NCBI RefSeq assembly: GCF_046195335.1
Contig: NZ_CP176093.1
Reading direction: 5' to 3' (one strand)
From: Methanospirillum lacunae
GTDB lineage: Archaea; Halobacteriota; Methanomicrobia; Methanomicrobiales; Methanospirillaceae
DNA: 64,000 nucleotides
Positions 25,799 to 39,654 of the stretch are shown here, piece after piece. Position 1 is the stretch's first letter. Each line of letters begins with the position of its first letter. A program made the position numbers and the translations under genes. Under the pieces are notes generated by a model. It saw only the letters and a list, made by a program, of their open reading frames with translations. It was not told where the DNA came from and did not search any database.

Positions 25799-26661
25799 AG
25801 TTTTCTTCTCATATCCCATGACATAAGTAAGATCAGACCCGAAAAAACCAGGGGAATGAACGAAATTCCAGCTTTTTGGGTTGGTATAGGAGAAGGAGTG
25901 TCCTTAATTGGAGCCGACTTATCCCCGCTAAAACCTCCCCGGTATATCCGGACTTCGTTCACCCATTTCGGAGATAATCCACTTGTTGAGGGGTAAAGTC
26001 CTGAGTAAAAGTACTGGGCCTGTGCTGGCAGAGTAACATTCATGTCAGCATTTCCATACACATGTTTTCCAGTATCCGGGTTTTCCGGTGAACAGAAAAC
26101 AACCCGCATTCCCGTATAATAATCAGGAACATACCCAGTCCCCTGACGCTCACCTCCACCACTTTCTGCCCCGTTATACCAAGCAATTGTAAGAGATCCG
26201 GCACGAGCACCTGGATTCTCAATGAAGTCAGATGAAAACTGGATATGATATCCATCTGCAGCTTTAATCATTACCTCATCACCTTCTTTGAGACCCCCAA
26301 AAATATGGCAGATATCACGGACCGCAGTTCCTTTGATAGCTCCCATATCCCGTAGATTAACAGATTCATTCGGATTCCAGGGGTCTCCCTGAAACACCGG
26401 ACCCTGATGATAATAATGAGTTGTTCCATCTCCCATCACCGGAAGGTTGTGTTCCATCCATTGGTAATCAAGAACACGGTGCTCAATTGTCGTGTTGTTT
26501 TCAATGACTGAAACCACAAGTGAGGTTGTGGGAGCAGCAAGACCAGGTAGTACAGTAATTGAAATTAAAAGCAGGAAATATGCCAGAAGCCGCTGGATAT
26601 CAGAGAACTGAAGAGATTTATCCCAGTTGTCAGTACTCAGTTTTAAAGATGTCCTTTTCAC
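25795..26661 (-). CDS. Membrane-anchored secreted protein with sulfite-oxidase-like fold
   Basis: The 288-residue protein has a signal segment at about 25-42 and a C-terminal membrane segment (ISFIPLVFSGLILLMSW) followed by basic residues, so it is anchored with the main domain outside. The domain begins DYQWMEHNLPVMGDG and continues with KGTAVRDICHIFGGL, IKAADGYHIQFSSD and VYGNADMNVTLPAQ, closely parallel to residues 380-550 of the 703-residue protein at 28185. It lies 15 bases after wtpC. No cofactor cysteine is evident. Confidence 0.65.
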   Translation of the reverse strand: MKRTSLKLSTDNWDKSLQFSDIQRLLAYFLLLISITVLPGLAAPTTSLVVSVIENNTTIEHRVLDYQWMEHNLPVMGDGTTHYYHQGPVFQGDPWNPNESVNLRDMGAIKGTAVRDICHIFGGLKEGDEVMIKAADGYHIQFSSDFIENPGARAGSLTIAWYNGAESGGGERQGTGYVPDYYTGMRVVFCSPENPDTGKHVYGNADMNVTLPAQAQYFYSGLYPSTSGLSPKWVNEVRIYRGGFSGDKSAPIKDTPSPIPTQKAGISFIPLVFSGLILLMSWDMRRKL

Positions 26662-26676
26662 GTTATCGTTCCCCTA

Positions 26677-27321
26677 TTATTCATGTTTTATCGTTTTCAC
26701 AATCTTCCCGTTCATCAGGAGGATTTTATGAGTACCTAGATTATTCGATTCACTTATATCGTGGGTGACATGTATGATCGTAAGGCCACCCTGTTCAAAG
26801 AGGTCACGGATATCATCCCATAATTCTTTTTTTGCCTGAAGATCAAGAGCACTAGCAGGCTCATCTAAAAGAAGAAGTTTAGGTTTTACCACCAGGGCTC
26901 TCGCTATAGCGACCCGCTGTTTCTCCCCTCCGGACAAAGTTAATGGATTTCGATCGAGAAGAGAGTCAATACCCAGTTTCCGGGAAATATCCAGTACGAT
27001 ATTATGAATATCAGAATGGCGTCTGATCGCAAGACCATATCCGATATTTTTTGCTACCGTCATGTGAGGAAATAACGAATAGTCCTGAAATACAATGCCA
27101 ATCCCTCTTTTTTCTGGAGAAAAATATGTTATATCCATTCCATTCTGAATTATTTTTCCTGAACATGGCTGATAAAATCCGGCAATTGTCTCAAGAAATA
27201 GAGTTTTTCCAGAACCCGACGGGCCAGAGATGATACACCATGCATCATCAGGAAGAGTAAACGAATCGATCACAAGTTCAAATTGCCCGGCATGAACAAC
27301 CAGATTGGATATCGCAATCAT
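26677..27321 (-). CDS. wtpC: Tungstate/molybdate ABC transporter ATPase
   Basis: The 214-residue ATPase has Walker A GPSGSGKTL, Q-loop VFQDYSLFPHMTV, signature LSGGEKQR, Walker B LLLLDEPASALD and switch HVTHD. It lacks the C-terminal regulatory TOBE domain of ModC proteins, so it is a short form. Its start overlaps the permease stop by four bases. It powers WtpB. Confidence 0.87.
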   Translation of the reverse strand: MIAISNLVVHAGQFELVIDSFTLPDDAWCIISGPSGSGKTLFLETIAGFYQPCSGKIIQNGMDITYFSPEKRGIGIVFQDYSLFPHMTVAKNIGYGLAIRRHSDIHNIVLDISRKLGIDSLLDRNPLTLSGGEKQRVAIARALVVKPKLLLLDEPASALDLQAKKELWDDIRDLFEQGGLTIIHVTHDISESNNLGTHKILLMNGKIVKTIKHE

Positions 27322-28112
27322 TGTACCTCGTTAAGAATTCTGCCACTAATGATGCGGATTAAAATAAAGATCAAAAATGAGAAGAAAACCATTACACATG
27401 CAACTGCAGTCGCAGCATACAGCCCACCGGTATTAAATCGCTGATAAATAAGCGTGGATATGATCATAGGGTGATAGGCAATCATGATCACGGCTGCAAA
27501 TTCACTTACTCCCCGACCCCATGCCATAAGTCCTCCGGTGAGGAGGTGGCGTGTAGTAAGAGGAAGAGTTATGTGAAGAAATGCCATCCCAGGAGTGGCT
27601 CCAAGAGATCGGGCTACATTTTCGAGCCGAACAGGGATATGGCTAAATCCTTCCCTGACTGTATTCACATAATATGGAATGGATACAAAAAACATTGCAA
27701 TAACAATCCCTGAAAAGGTCTCCTCAAACCTGATATCAACAAGTAAAGCAGGCTGACCGATTAATCCCTGATGCATAAAAAGGAGATATATGATAATTCC
27801 CGCCACGGTATGTGGAATAATGAGTGGCAGATCAATCAACCCTTCAATGAATTTTTTTGCGACAAAAGACTTCCTTGCAAGGATATACGCAAGAGGTGTT
27901 CCAAGGATTGATAAGAGTAAGGTTGCCATTGCAGAAGCGCTGAGGGTGAGAACCAGCGAATCAACAACTGATGGATCAATTACAGTTTCGACAAATGCTT
28001 CTGGATTTGAAATCTGGAGTCCGGTTAGGACGCAAAGCCCGAGAATAATTAGAAGAACAGGAACAGAACCAATTAGTATGCAGGATGTTGTGAAGAGATC
28101 CGGACGATTCAT
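27318..28112 (-). CDS. wtpB: Tungstate/molybdate ABC transporter permease
   Basis: The 264-residue membrane protein has six hydrophobic segments and the ModB/WtpB-type features TPLAYILARKSF, GLIDLPLIIPHTVAGI and the docking loop ENVARSLGATPGMAFLHITLPL, followed by GVSEFAAVIMIAYHP. The ATG at 28112 is chosen over the GTG at 28127 because GGAG stands nine bases before it. It is the second gene of the operon, after the 703-residue secreted protein. Confidence 0.88.
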   Translation of the reverse strand: MNRPDLFTTSCILIGSVPVLLIILGLCVLTGLQISNPEAFVETVIDPSVVDSLVLTLSASAMATLLLSILGTPLAYILARKSFVAKKFIEGLIDLPLIIPHTVAGIIIYLLFMHQGLIGQPALLVDIRFEETFSGIVIAMFFVSIPYYVNTVREGFSHIPVRLENVARSLGATPGMAFLHITLPLTTRHLLTGGLMAWGRGVSEFAAVIMIAYHPMIISTLIYQRFNTGGLYAATAVACVMVFFSFLIFILIRIISGRILNEVQ

Positions 28113-28184
28113 ACGATCGAGCTCCACATTTCATCTGCCCTTTCCTAGATGTAAAAAATTAGAATTTAAAAATTACCAAACATC

Positions 28185-30296
28185 TTAGTTCAGAGGTTTG
28201 AGTTCTATCTTGCTGACTCCCAATACCGGCTCTGACACTGATGAGCCAGTAAGAATCAGCGGCCATGATGGATCATCTTTTGAGAGATGAGCACCATCAA
28301 CAGTGGATGCTATAATGTATTTGTCGTTTCTTTTTGCATCAGTACTATCAATGACTTTGGTAGTTCCGTCCTTTCCTGTGATAATTATCTGATACCCATT
28401 ATCAGCTAAACTTTCATTGTAGGCATTATTCGAATGTTGATCAGCATCATCTACAAATCCGGCAAGGAACCAGAGAGGCATACCTTTCCAGATCTTCCCA
28501 TCATGATCTGTATATGATGCAGAATGATTCGAGCCAAACTGACAAACAAGAGCAGAATCAAAATATCCACTTGAAATATTGGTTTCAACTCCGCCTAAGG
28601 CTGATCCATCAAGATCTAGTTTCCATGCTGACTCAGGGACACTAAAAACCTGTATCTCATCAATATATTTTGATGCCAGACCTGCTGCAGATGGATACTG
28701 GACTCCGCCTTCCCAGTAATAATGCCAGTAATTGGAATCCATGGTATCATGCATATCCCAGTTTGAAAAAGTCTGATCATCTCCACCAGTGAAGAATAGT
28801 TGATATCCGTCTTTGAATTCTGGAACATTCTTTCCATCTTTATTCCATGCAATAAACGGTTCACCAGCTTTTTTAATTGCATCAGGGTTTGGATATACAG
28901 ATGAATAACCAAGTTTCGTCTCGTATCCATCAGATGCAACAAGTTTTACCGATGTACCAGGCTCCATTCCGCCAACAAGGTCAACTAGATCTTTTATCAG
29001 GGTTCCTTTTACTGCAGATTTGATTTTAAACCCACCTGGGAATGAAAGGTTGCTATCCCATATGTCCTTGGGATTGTTGGTAATTCCTTCGTACCGGAAT
29101 TCTTTCTTCCCATCTCCTATTACTGGAAGGTTCTTTTCCATCCATTGATAATCAACAGTTGTTTCATTGAGGACTGATTTACCATCCTGGGCATACAAGA
29201 CAACGTGGACCTTCGGGATAGATGAAGAAGTGGTATTCAGATTTTCGGTTGATTTGGCCGATTCTTTTGGCTCTTCCAATAAGGAGGGAAGTCCGGTTAA
29301 TTGTATCTCAACAATATTGCCAACAGAATTGCCTCCCGTGATATTTGGACCAACGAGTTTGAGCGGATACGAAGGTTTTTCTCCCTCTTTTGCAAGAGGT
29401 TTTCCATTCACCTGGTTTGCAATAATTACATCATCAGAAGTTCCTATGTCAGTAGTAGAAAATTCTCTGGTAAAACCGTCACCTGCTTTAACTATGATAG
29501 TGTATCCGGAATCAAAAGCGGTCTGGTTGAATCCTGATTTCCCATGCGAGACATTATCATCTACCCATCCGAGAAGTCGCCAGACAGGAAGACCAGTATA
29601 CTCATTTCCGTCTTTATCTTTCCATGATCCAGAGTGACAGGAAGCAGCTTCTTCAAAGAATGATTGGTTTATTGTATCACTAATCGCCCCGTTCAAATGA
29701 AGTGACCAGGATCCATAAGAATCATTCCCGGAGGCCATTTGTTGCGAAATAACAGGGGCTTTATCCAGAGATTTTTTTTCTGAAGAAGGTTTAACAGAGT
29801 CAGTATTTGATCCTGAATTGGAAAACTTCAGAGATGCAATAGCAGTAGCAGAGGTTATGGGACTCTTTCCATAATAAAAGACTACAGTATCATCATCTGT
29901 CACTTTTTTTATGTTGAGTCCTTCAGTCTCCGGATTTGCATAATCATTAAGGACAACACCATTTATTTCGCATACCCAGGTGTTGCCAGATCCTTTATTG
30001 TATTCATACGAACCAATTCCATCAAGAAGCAGTATACCTTTATCCTGATATTTCTTATCAGAAACTTTCAATGAAAGATCTGGTACTGAAGCAAGGAGAC
30101 CCAGAGGGGTGTTATCTGCAATATCATACGTTTTATTGGATACATATGAGGTAATTCCAACCGGGTTGTCAGAAATGACAAATGGTCCGTCATATAGAAT
30201 TTCACTGCTGCTGACACTTACAGGTATCAGAAGGAGTGAAATTAGTAAGATTAAATTAATACAATTAATATTTAATTTTTTACAACAATCTAACAT
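28185..30296 (-). CDS. Large secreted protein: DUF4430-like domain plus three sulfite-oxidase-like domains
   Basis: The 703-residue protein has a signal peptide (about 12-30). Residues 37-145 resemble a DUF4430-type domain (TPLGLLASV ... GNTWVCEINGVV). Residues 195-335 and 557-702 are repeats of one domain: each has W-L-L-G, GKIWKGMPLW- or EYTGLPVWR-like text followed by L-GWVDD or LAGFVDD and an ending ...P-L-G. Residues 360-552 form a different domain shared with the proteins at 25795 and 23509 (DYQWMEKNLPVIGDG). It is first in the wtp operon. It could hold or present a metal oxyanion or cofactor at the cell surface, by inference from the fold and the neighbours. Confidence 0.6.
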   Translation of the reverse strand: MLDCCKKLNINCINLILLISLLLIPVSVSSSEILYDGPFVISDNPVGITSYVSNKTYDIADNTPLGLLASVPDLSLKVSDKKYQDKGILLLDGIGSYEYNKGSGNTWVCEINGVVLNDYANPETEGLNIKKVTDDDTVVFYYGKSPITSATAIASLKFSNSGSNTDSVKPSSEKKSLDKAPVISQQMASGNDSYGSWSLHLNGAISDTINQSFFEEAASCHSGSWKDKDGNEYTGLPVWRLLGWVDDNVSHGKSGFNQTAFDSGYTIIVKAGDGFTREFSTTDIGTSDDVIIANQVNGKPLAKEGEKPSYPLKLVGPNITGGNSVGNIVEIQLTGLPSLLEEPKESAKSTENLNTTSSSIPKVHVVLYAQDGKSVLNETTVDYQWMEKNLPVIGDGKKEFRYEGITNNPKDIWDSNLSFPGGFKIKSAVKGTLIKDLVDLVGGMEPGTSVKLVASDGYETKLGYSSVYPNPDAIKKAGEPFIAWNKDGKNVPEFKDGYQLFFTGGDDQTFSNWDMHDTMDSNYWHYYWEGGVQYPSAAGLASKYIDEIQVFSVPESAWKLDLDGSALGGVETNISSGYFDSALVCQFGSNHSASYTDHDGKIWKGMPLWFLAGFVDDADQHSNNAYNESLADNGYQIIITGKDGTTKVIDSTDAKRNDKYIIASTVDGAHLSKDDPSWPLILTGSSVSEPVLGVSKIELKPLN

Positions 30297-30739
30297 TTTG
30301 ATTTACTCCCCATTACACCATTTAATCTTCCAAATACCTTCTAGAATTGAATGTGTTAACATAAATCATATGCGAAATGTAATTGTAAATTGATTGTTAT
30401 ACCAATTGATTACCAATTGCAAGGAATAATAGTACAGTAAAGTTACCTAAATTAACAATTCAGATTTAGATTCTTATCAAAGAAAATAAAGGATCTACAG
30501 TAATCCTAATTTTTACCATAGATGCATCACAAAATTCAACTAATTCAGGCATATTTGAATTTGGATTCATGCTTCTTATATCACTGACTCATATTCTGCT
30601 GATAAACCTAATTGTAACACTATAGATATCATCGAAAGCCAGAAGGTTTCCTGCTGAATATAGTTGTTGTGATTGATTGTGAATAAAGCGAAATCCGAGA
30701 AATTATAGCAATGTGGTATTTATTAAATACACCAGTACA
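30297..30739. other. A+T-rich intergenic region
   Basis: No gene is seen. It holds the upstream region of the minus-strand wtp operon, including closely spaced CCAATTG elements near 30403-30420 that could be a repeated operator. It also contains the downstream side of the fdh remnant. Confidence 0.4.
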
Positions 30740-30780
30740 TTCAAAAAAGATTAGAAATACTCCAATTCAGAGTATTTCAT
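30740..30780 (-). terminator. Hairpin and T-run terminator after fdhB
   Basis: On the minus strand, just after the fdhB stop, GAAATACTC and GAGTATTTC form a perfect nine-base-pair stem (30754-30778) followed within six bases by a run of six T. The signal survived although the gene is broken. Confidence 0.65.
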
Positions 30781-30789
30781 TGAACATAA

Positions 30790-32030
30790 TTACTCGGTAA
30801 ATATATTCTTGTAGATTGAGTCGGTTCCAGTTGCTTCAAGCCGTGCACGCTCTGTTTTCTCCTCTGCAAGTGCATGGATTGGCGGAGTCATGTCTTTTCC
30901 CGGAACATGTCCGAACATCTTCTCGATCTCTACCTGCTGAGCGTGCATAAAGAGTGCATTTCTGATATCCATTGCACAGAATTCTTCACACTGACCACAG
31001 TTGATACAGGAATCTGAGATATGAGCAAATCTGATCAGATGGAACATGAAGCCTGGAGGAACCTGACCCGGAGTGATGTACCAGGATTTCTTGGTAGAAC
31101 ACTCAACAAAGTAGCAGATCGGACAGTTATCGATACATGAAAAGCACTTGATACATTTTGAGCTCTCATGCATGATCGTCTTCAACCGGTCCTTACCGGA
31201 TCCAAGAGCTTCAAAGTCCAGGTGTCTCCACTCGTCACCGAGTTTAAGCATTGCCTTCTCGGCTTTTCCCCTGATTTCAATACCCTTTGGATCAGGAGTT
31301 GCAGTTTCGATTGCACTACCGGACTGGGCAGCTGATGCCAGGTTTGCACCCTTCTCTGAGCAGAAGTCAATAAAAGTTGCCTTTCCTGCCTTGTCACCCA
31401 TATCTATCCTGTTACCACATGCAAGATCTACTCCGCGTGGAACTTTCATCTTACAGCGACGATAGTTGGATCTCCGTCCGTATTCTTCTTCTTCAAGTTC
31501 ATCGACCTTGATGCCCTTGTGTCCGCCTTCGTACTCGATGATGAACTGACCCTTGTTGGTCTCTTCTTTGTGTACCAGGTTCGGGTCGACACCAAACTTC
31601 TCATAGATCATCTTCCTTGCTGCAACCAGGCTGACTGATCATCCGCAGTTGACACCAATCATGATGACATTATCAAGATTGATCTATTCCTCTTTGCGAG
31701 CTCGTAGAAAGCCATGACAGCACAGCCTTTGCAGGTGACTGCGATCTTCATGTTATTGACACCGTCAAAGTACTTCTTCAGGATCTTTGGAAGAAGCAGC
31801 GTTCCACAATGTAGTGAACCTGCCATGGATGCTATTTCTGCCGGATCGGTAATGAATGCAGGAACTGCATCATACACATCCTATCCCTTCTTTATTGCGA
31901 AAACTGCATCAACAGTTTTGCTCTCAAGAGCATGCTTCAGGAGTGCAGTAACGGCTCTACCACACTCTCCTTTCTTTATGATATCTGCATCTTTTGCCCA
32001 TGCATAGAGTATATCGCCGTTTGGTACCAT
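30790..32030 (-). pseudogene. fdhB: Broken F420-dependent formate dehydrogenase beta subunit
   Basis: Translated from ATG 32030, the frame reads MVPNGDILYAWAKDADIIKKGECG, as in FdhB, the F420-reducing iron-sulfur subunit. A TAG at 31881-31883, a one-base deletion near 31684 and a TGA at 31639-31641 (likely replacing GGA in NCGGS) interrupt it. The last 273 codons are open and keep both ferredoxin-type clusters (CIKCFSCIDNCP and CINCGQCEEFC). With three lesions and a truncated partner fdhA, it is a pseudogene. The 3' open frame could still be translated, but would lack the flavin/F420 part. Confidence 0.9.
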
Positions 32031-32032
32031 CT

Positions 32033-32735
32033 TCAGGCCTCCTGGATCTTCTCAATTTTTACAGCAAAAGCTTTTTACTCATGAATCTTAGCGATTAAGT
32101 CAAGGGCATTGATAGTAAGCATATTTGCTGCACATTCCACAAGGTGGAACAGGATAAACATGACATCCTTCTTGATGGTGTCAGTGACACGAGATGTAAT
32201 CTGGATCTCTCCAGGGCGACTGATTGCTTTACCATTTCACCGCTTTTAGTGACTTGAGCCTTGGCATCTTCATCATTGATCTCAACCCATCCGATAGGCT
32301 CTTCTCGTTCAAGATTTTCAGACCTGCGGGTCATGGTTCCGGTGTGCCAGTACTAGATGCACCGAACGGTAGTCAGCAGAAGGGGGAATTCTGCATCAGG
32401 TCTCTCAGTCTAATATTTAACCGAGATTCCTGACATGATTCCTTTTCCATTAGGTGTTCCAAAGCGCTCAATGGAAGTACCAGAGTTCCCGGGTGTTTAG
32501 TGGTCGGGCATGGCCAGTGGAGTGCTTCAGGTTTTTGAGATGCTCGTTGGTCATTCCCCCATAAGACGGAGTGAGTGTTGACATCTCAGTGAAGATTTCT
32601 TCTGAGCTCTTCCACGGGAACTGCCTACATATCCCATCTTTGCTGCAAAATCAGCGATAATCTCCCAGTATCCCCTTGCTTCTCCAGGTGGATTCTAAGC
32701 CTTTCTCCACATCTGGACACGACGTTCGGTATGAA
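32033..32735 (-). pseudogene. fdhA: Truncated formate dehydrogenase alpha subunit, 3' fragment
   Basis: Pieces in several frames match the C-terminal third of FdhA, the molybdopterin/tungstopterin catalytic subunit: MWRKA-NPPGEARGYWEIIADFAAKMGY, RFGTPNGKGIMSG, HTGTMTRRSENLEREEPIGWVEINDEDAKA and a final KIEKIQEA before TGA at 32033. Multiple frameshifts and stops break it. The catalytic Cys/Sec region and iron-sulfur cluster end are absent; homology stops near 32735 where the sequence turns A+T rich. It lies two bases before the fdhB start, as in intact fdhAB operons. Confidence 0.85.
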
Positions 32736-32892
32736 TGAATAATAAAAAATTTATTTAAACGCAAAATGGAAACAAAATCATCAAATTAGCACGATTATTT
32801 CATATAATTTCTTTTGATTTCTGGGAAATCGGAAACCCATGATCTATTAGACTTATTGAGTATGGAGTTTCTTCCAAAAAACCTAGAGTTAT

Positions 32893-33147
32893 TTATCTTC
32901 TCGGACGAAGAATAGTTAAATCAAGAGTAAATTCTTTCCTATTCTTTGCAAATATCGATTCAGCAAAGAAGTATATTGACATAACAATACAGGCTAAAGA
33001 AGCTATAAGAGTCGGAAGAGTTTTCTCATTATTAGTCGCCCCTATCAGAGAGCCAATAAGATACAATCCAACAAAAACTAGTGTAAATCCATTAAACAAG
33101 TACACAAGCCATTCATATTGCTCGACTGACCTGACTTCTTCAACCAT
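32893..33147 (-). CDS. Small two-segment membrane protein
   Basis: The 84-residue product has two hydrophobic segments, about 15-35 (LVYLFNGFTLVFVGLYLIGSLI) and 45-65 (LPTLIASLACIVMSIYFFAESIF), with a charged C-terminal tail. No family was recognised. It lies between the 5S rRNA gene and the fdh remnant. It could be read from rRNA operon readthrough or its own promoter. Confidence 0.45.
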   Translation of the reverse strand: MVEEVRSVEQYEWLVYLFNGFTLVFVGLYLIGSLIGATNNEKTLPTLIASLACIVMSIYFFAESIFAKNRKEFTLDLTILRPRR

Positions 33148-33245
33148 CCTGTTTCATAATTAGCAATATCTTTTAGATTAAGATACTGGTTTTACAATAA
33201 TATTCGTATAAAAGTATCAGTAAAAGAGTCAATCGAATTAGGGAA

Positions 33246-33368
33246 CAATAGCAGCGTAAAGGTTCTCCCGAGGACTCGCGTACCTCAGTACTGGCCCCTA
33301 CGTGAGGTGTCTTAACTTCCGGGTTCGGAAAGAGACCGGGTGTGACACACCTGCTGTGGCCGCTATTG
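33246..33368 (-). rRNA. rrf: 5S ribosomal RNA
   Basis: The minus strand shows the archaeal 5S pattern GGCCACAGC, CCCGGTCTC, CCGAACCCGGAAGTTAAG, GCCAGTACTGAGGTACGCGAG and CTCGGGAGAACC. The terminal stem CAATAGCGGC pairs with GCTGCTATTG. It starts two bases after the end of tRNA-Cys. Confidence 0.92.
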
Positions 33369-33370
33369 AG

Positions 33371-33442
33371 AGCCAAGGTCCGGATTTGAACCGGAGTATA
33401 GTTGATCTGCAGTCAACCGCGTGGCCGCTCCGCCACCTTGGC
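33371..33442 (-). tRNA. tRNA-Cys (GCA)
   Basis: Acceptor arms GCCAAGG and CCTTGGC pair perfectly with discriminator U, the usual base for tRNA-Cys. The anticodon loop CTGCAGA gives GCA, and the T loop is TTCAAAT. No CCA is encoded. It lies between 23S and 5S rRNA. Confidence 0.95.
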
Positions 33443-33489
33443 CGGCTTGAGTTAATCAAGGCTGTGTATTGGAAATTGCTACGTTTAAG

Positions 33490-36430
<2,941 letters not shown>

Positions 36431-36568
36431 CCAGTTCCGTCAAACCCATTTAACGTCCTAAACGCAGCAATTCCTTTACACGGCCTATCATCGCCCCGAT
36501 TTCACGGGGTCTCAAGCCCTTCCCCGGCGATTTACATCACCTGGTGCACCGGCAAATAAACAAAGAAG

Positions 36569-36641
36569 TGGACCCGTGGGGATTTGAACCCCAGGCCTCG
36601 GCGTTGCAAACGCCGCGCTCTTCCAACTGAGCTACGAGCCC
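36569..36641 (-). tRNA. tRNA-Ala (UGC) in the rRNA spacer
   Basis: The minus strand reads GGGCTCGTAGCTCAG at the 5' end, anticodon loop TTTGCAA (TGC) on a CGGCG/CGCCG stem and T loop TTCAAAT. The location between 16S and 23S is the normal one for euryarchaeal tRNA-Ala. Confidence 0.96.
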
Positions 36642-36713
36642 ACCATTTATTGTGGAATACTGATGGTTTTATGGTCTGTCCGCACCCGAACAAATACCGC
36701 TTTTTAAATCGTT

Positions 36714-38180
<1,467 letters not shown>

Positions 38181-38334
38181 TTGTTGGTTACTTTTCGCAA
38201 ACGCACACTTGCTCGGCTATTGGCGGGTGCAGACAGATGTCCACACCATCAGTATTCCTATGTCGAACCCGTTGCAACATCGCTGTTCACAGTTCGGGCT
38301 CCCATCAAACGGCCTCTTATGTTGAACATTAAAG

Positions 38335-38348
38335 ATTATATACCTTTC
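38335..38348 (-). promoter_or_regulatory. rRNA operon promoter (BRE and TATA box)
   Basis: On the minus strand, GAAAGG followed by TATATAAT forms a strong BRE plus TATA element about 155 bases upstream of the 16S start. A purine-rich BRE directly before the TATA box is typical of archaeal rRNA promoters. Transcription would start near 38310. Confidence 0.7.
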
Positions 38349-38895
38349 CAGGCATCTACCCTCGCAGTTCAACAAAACAACCGCGTTACACGCTCGTGGT
38401 GAGCGTGGGATACAATAGTAGATCACTAGCACATATAATGGTTTCTCAAAAAGCCGAGTAATAACACATCAACAGACATACAGAAGTGACTAGATAACCT
38501 CAATTCTTTGGCTTTTTTACTTACATTACCAAAAAGCGCAGTTACGCAAACACAACAGTAACTGAAACCATCATGGAGATTCTGTCGTAAGTTGATGAAT
38601 ATCGTGAAACAAAAATAGGACCATGCTGCAGAATGTGGCAGTGTTGATGTTAGGAGTACCAGCATACAAAGCGTGTCAGCGCGATGTAGATGTACCACAT
38701 CCTACAACATGGATTACATATTTTTGTTGCACCAAGGATCGTATAAGGTTTCTCATTCAAAACAGAGCAAATACTAAGGATCTAGTGGTTATTTGAGAAA
38801 TAAATAATATTTAAAGTATTAGTTCTTGTAGAATGGGTTGTTTCAAAGAAAAGGAAAAAAAGGATTGAATCACGCATACCAGAGAATTATGAGGA
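38349..38895. other. Gene-free region between rRNA promoter and pyrK
   Basis: No gene or known RNA is recognised in about 550 bases. A T run (CTTTTTTAC near 38511-38519) and a TATA-like AATATTTAAAG near 38808 are present. It may hold additional rRNA promoters or upstream activating sequence. Confidence 0.45.
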
Positions 38896-39654
38896 TCAAC
38901 TTCTCCTTCCACATGCATCCCGATGATATCTTCCAAGCTCACTCTTTTGAAGAATATCACCACGAAATACCGGACCATCTCTACAGACACATAATCCTTC
39001 AGGATCAATACAACATGAACCACATAACCCCACCCCGCATTTCATGTATCGGTGAAGACTAAATTGTCCCATTTTCAGGGCTCCTTTTGCATCAAGAACA
39101 TCAAGGACTGATTTCATCATAAGTTCTGGTCCGCAAACACATACAGAATCGTATATTGAAAGATCCATTTCGCGCAAAAGACCTGCAACAAATCCATGAT
39201 ATCCTACTGACCCATCATCAGTCGCGATCATAAGATTTGTACACTCAGAAAGGATGCGGGTATATAGAAGATCTGGAGCTGACCTGGCACCAAGCAGAAA
39301 GGTAATTTTTGAGTACTGTCGTGCCAGAGGCAGTAAAGGGGCTGCACCTACACCTCCTGCAATTGCCAGAATATTCCCATTCGGGGAGAATCCATTCCCA
39401 AATGGACCTCGTATACCAATCAACTCCCCGGGTTTCAGATTCCCAAGAGCAATGGTAGCATCACCAACTTCCTGGACAGTAATTGAATCAGGTCCAGAAA
39501 GTGCCATCGGGATCTCATCAACCCCGGGAACCCAGACCATGACAAACTGGCCGGGTCTAACTTCAAATTTCTTATCAAAAAAAACAGTTTTTACAGATGT
39601 ACTCTCTTCGACTATTCTGGTTATGTTTACCATGACGGGAAGATTATCACTCAT
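38896..39654 (-). CDS. pyrK: Dihydroorotate dehydrogenase electron transfer subunit
   Basis: The 252-residue protein passes electrons from the dihydroorotate dehydrogenase catalytic subunit through FAD and a [2Fe-2S] cluster. Visible are the FAD-binding RPGQFVMVWVPG, the NAD-domain GGVGAAPLLPLA, VCVCGPELMM and the cluster cysteines in KCGVGLCGSCCIDPEGLCVC. The ATG at 39654 is chosen because the family begins there; the open frame upstream lies inside pyrD. It overlaps the pyrD end by eight bases. Confidence 0.93.
   Translation of the reverse strand: MSDNLPVMVNITRIVEESTSVKTVFFDKKFEVRPGQFVMVWVPGVDEIPMALSGPDSITVQEVGDATIALGNLKPGELIGIRGPFGNGFSPNGNILAIAGGVGAAPLLPLARQYSKITFLLGARSAPDLLYTRILSECTNLMIATDDGSVGYHGFVAGLLREMDLSIYDSVCVCGPELMMKSVLDVLDAKGALKMGQFSLHRYMKCGVGLCGSCCIDPEGLCVCRDGPVFRGDILQKSELGRYHRDACGRRS

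Noticed and set aside
31639..31883. TAG and TGA in fdhB read as pyrrolysine or selenocysteine
   Set aside because: A one-base deletion lies between them, the partner fdhA is truncated, and neither position is a known site for these residues.
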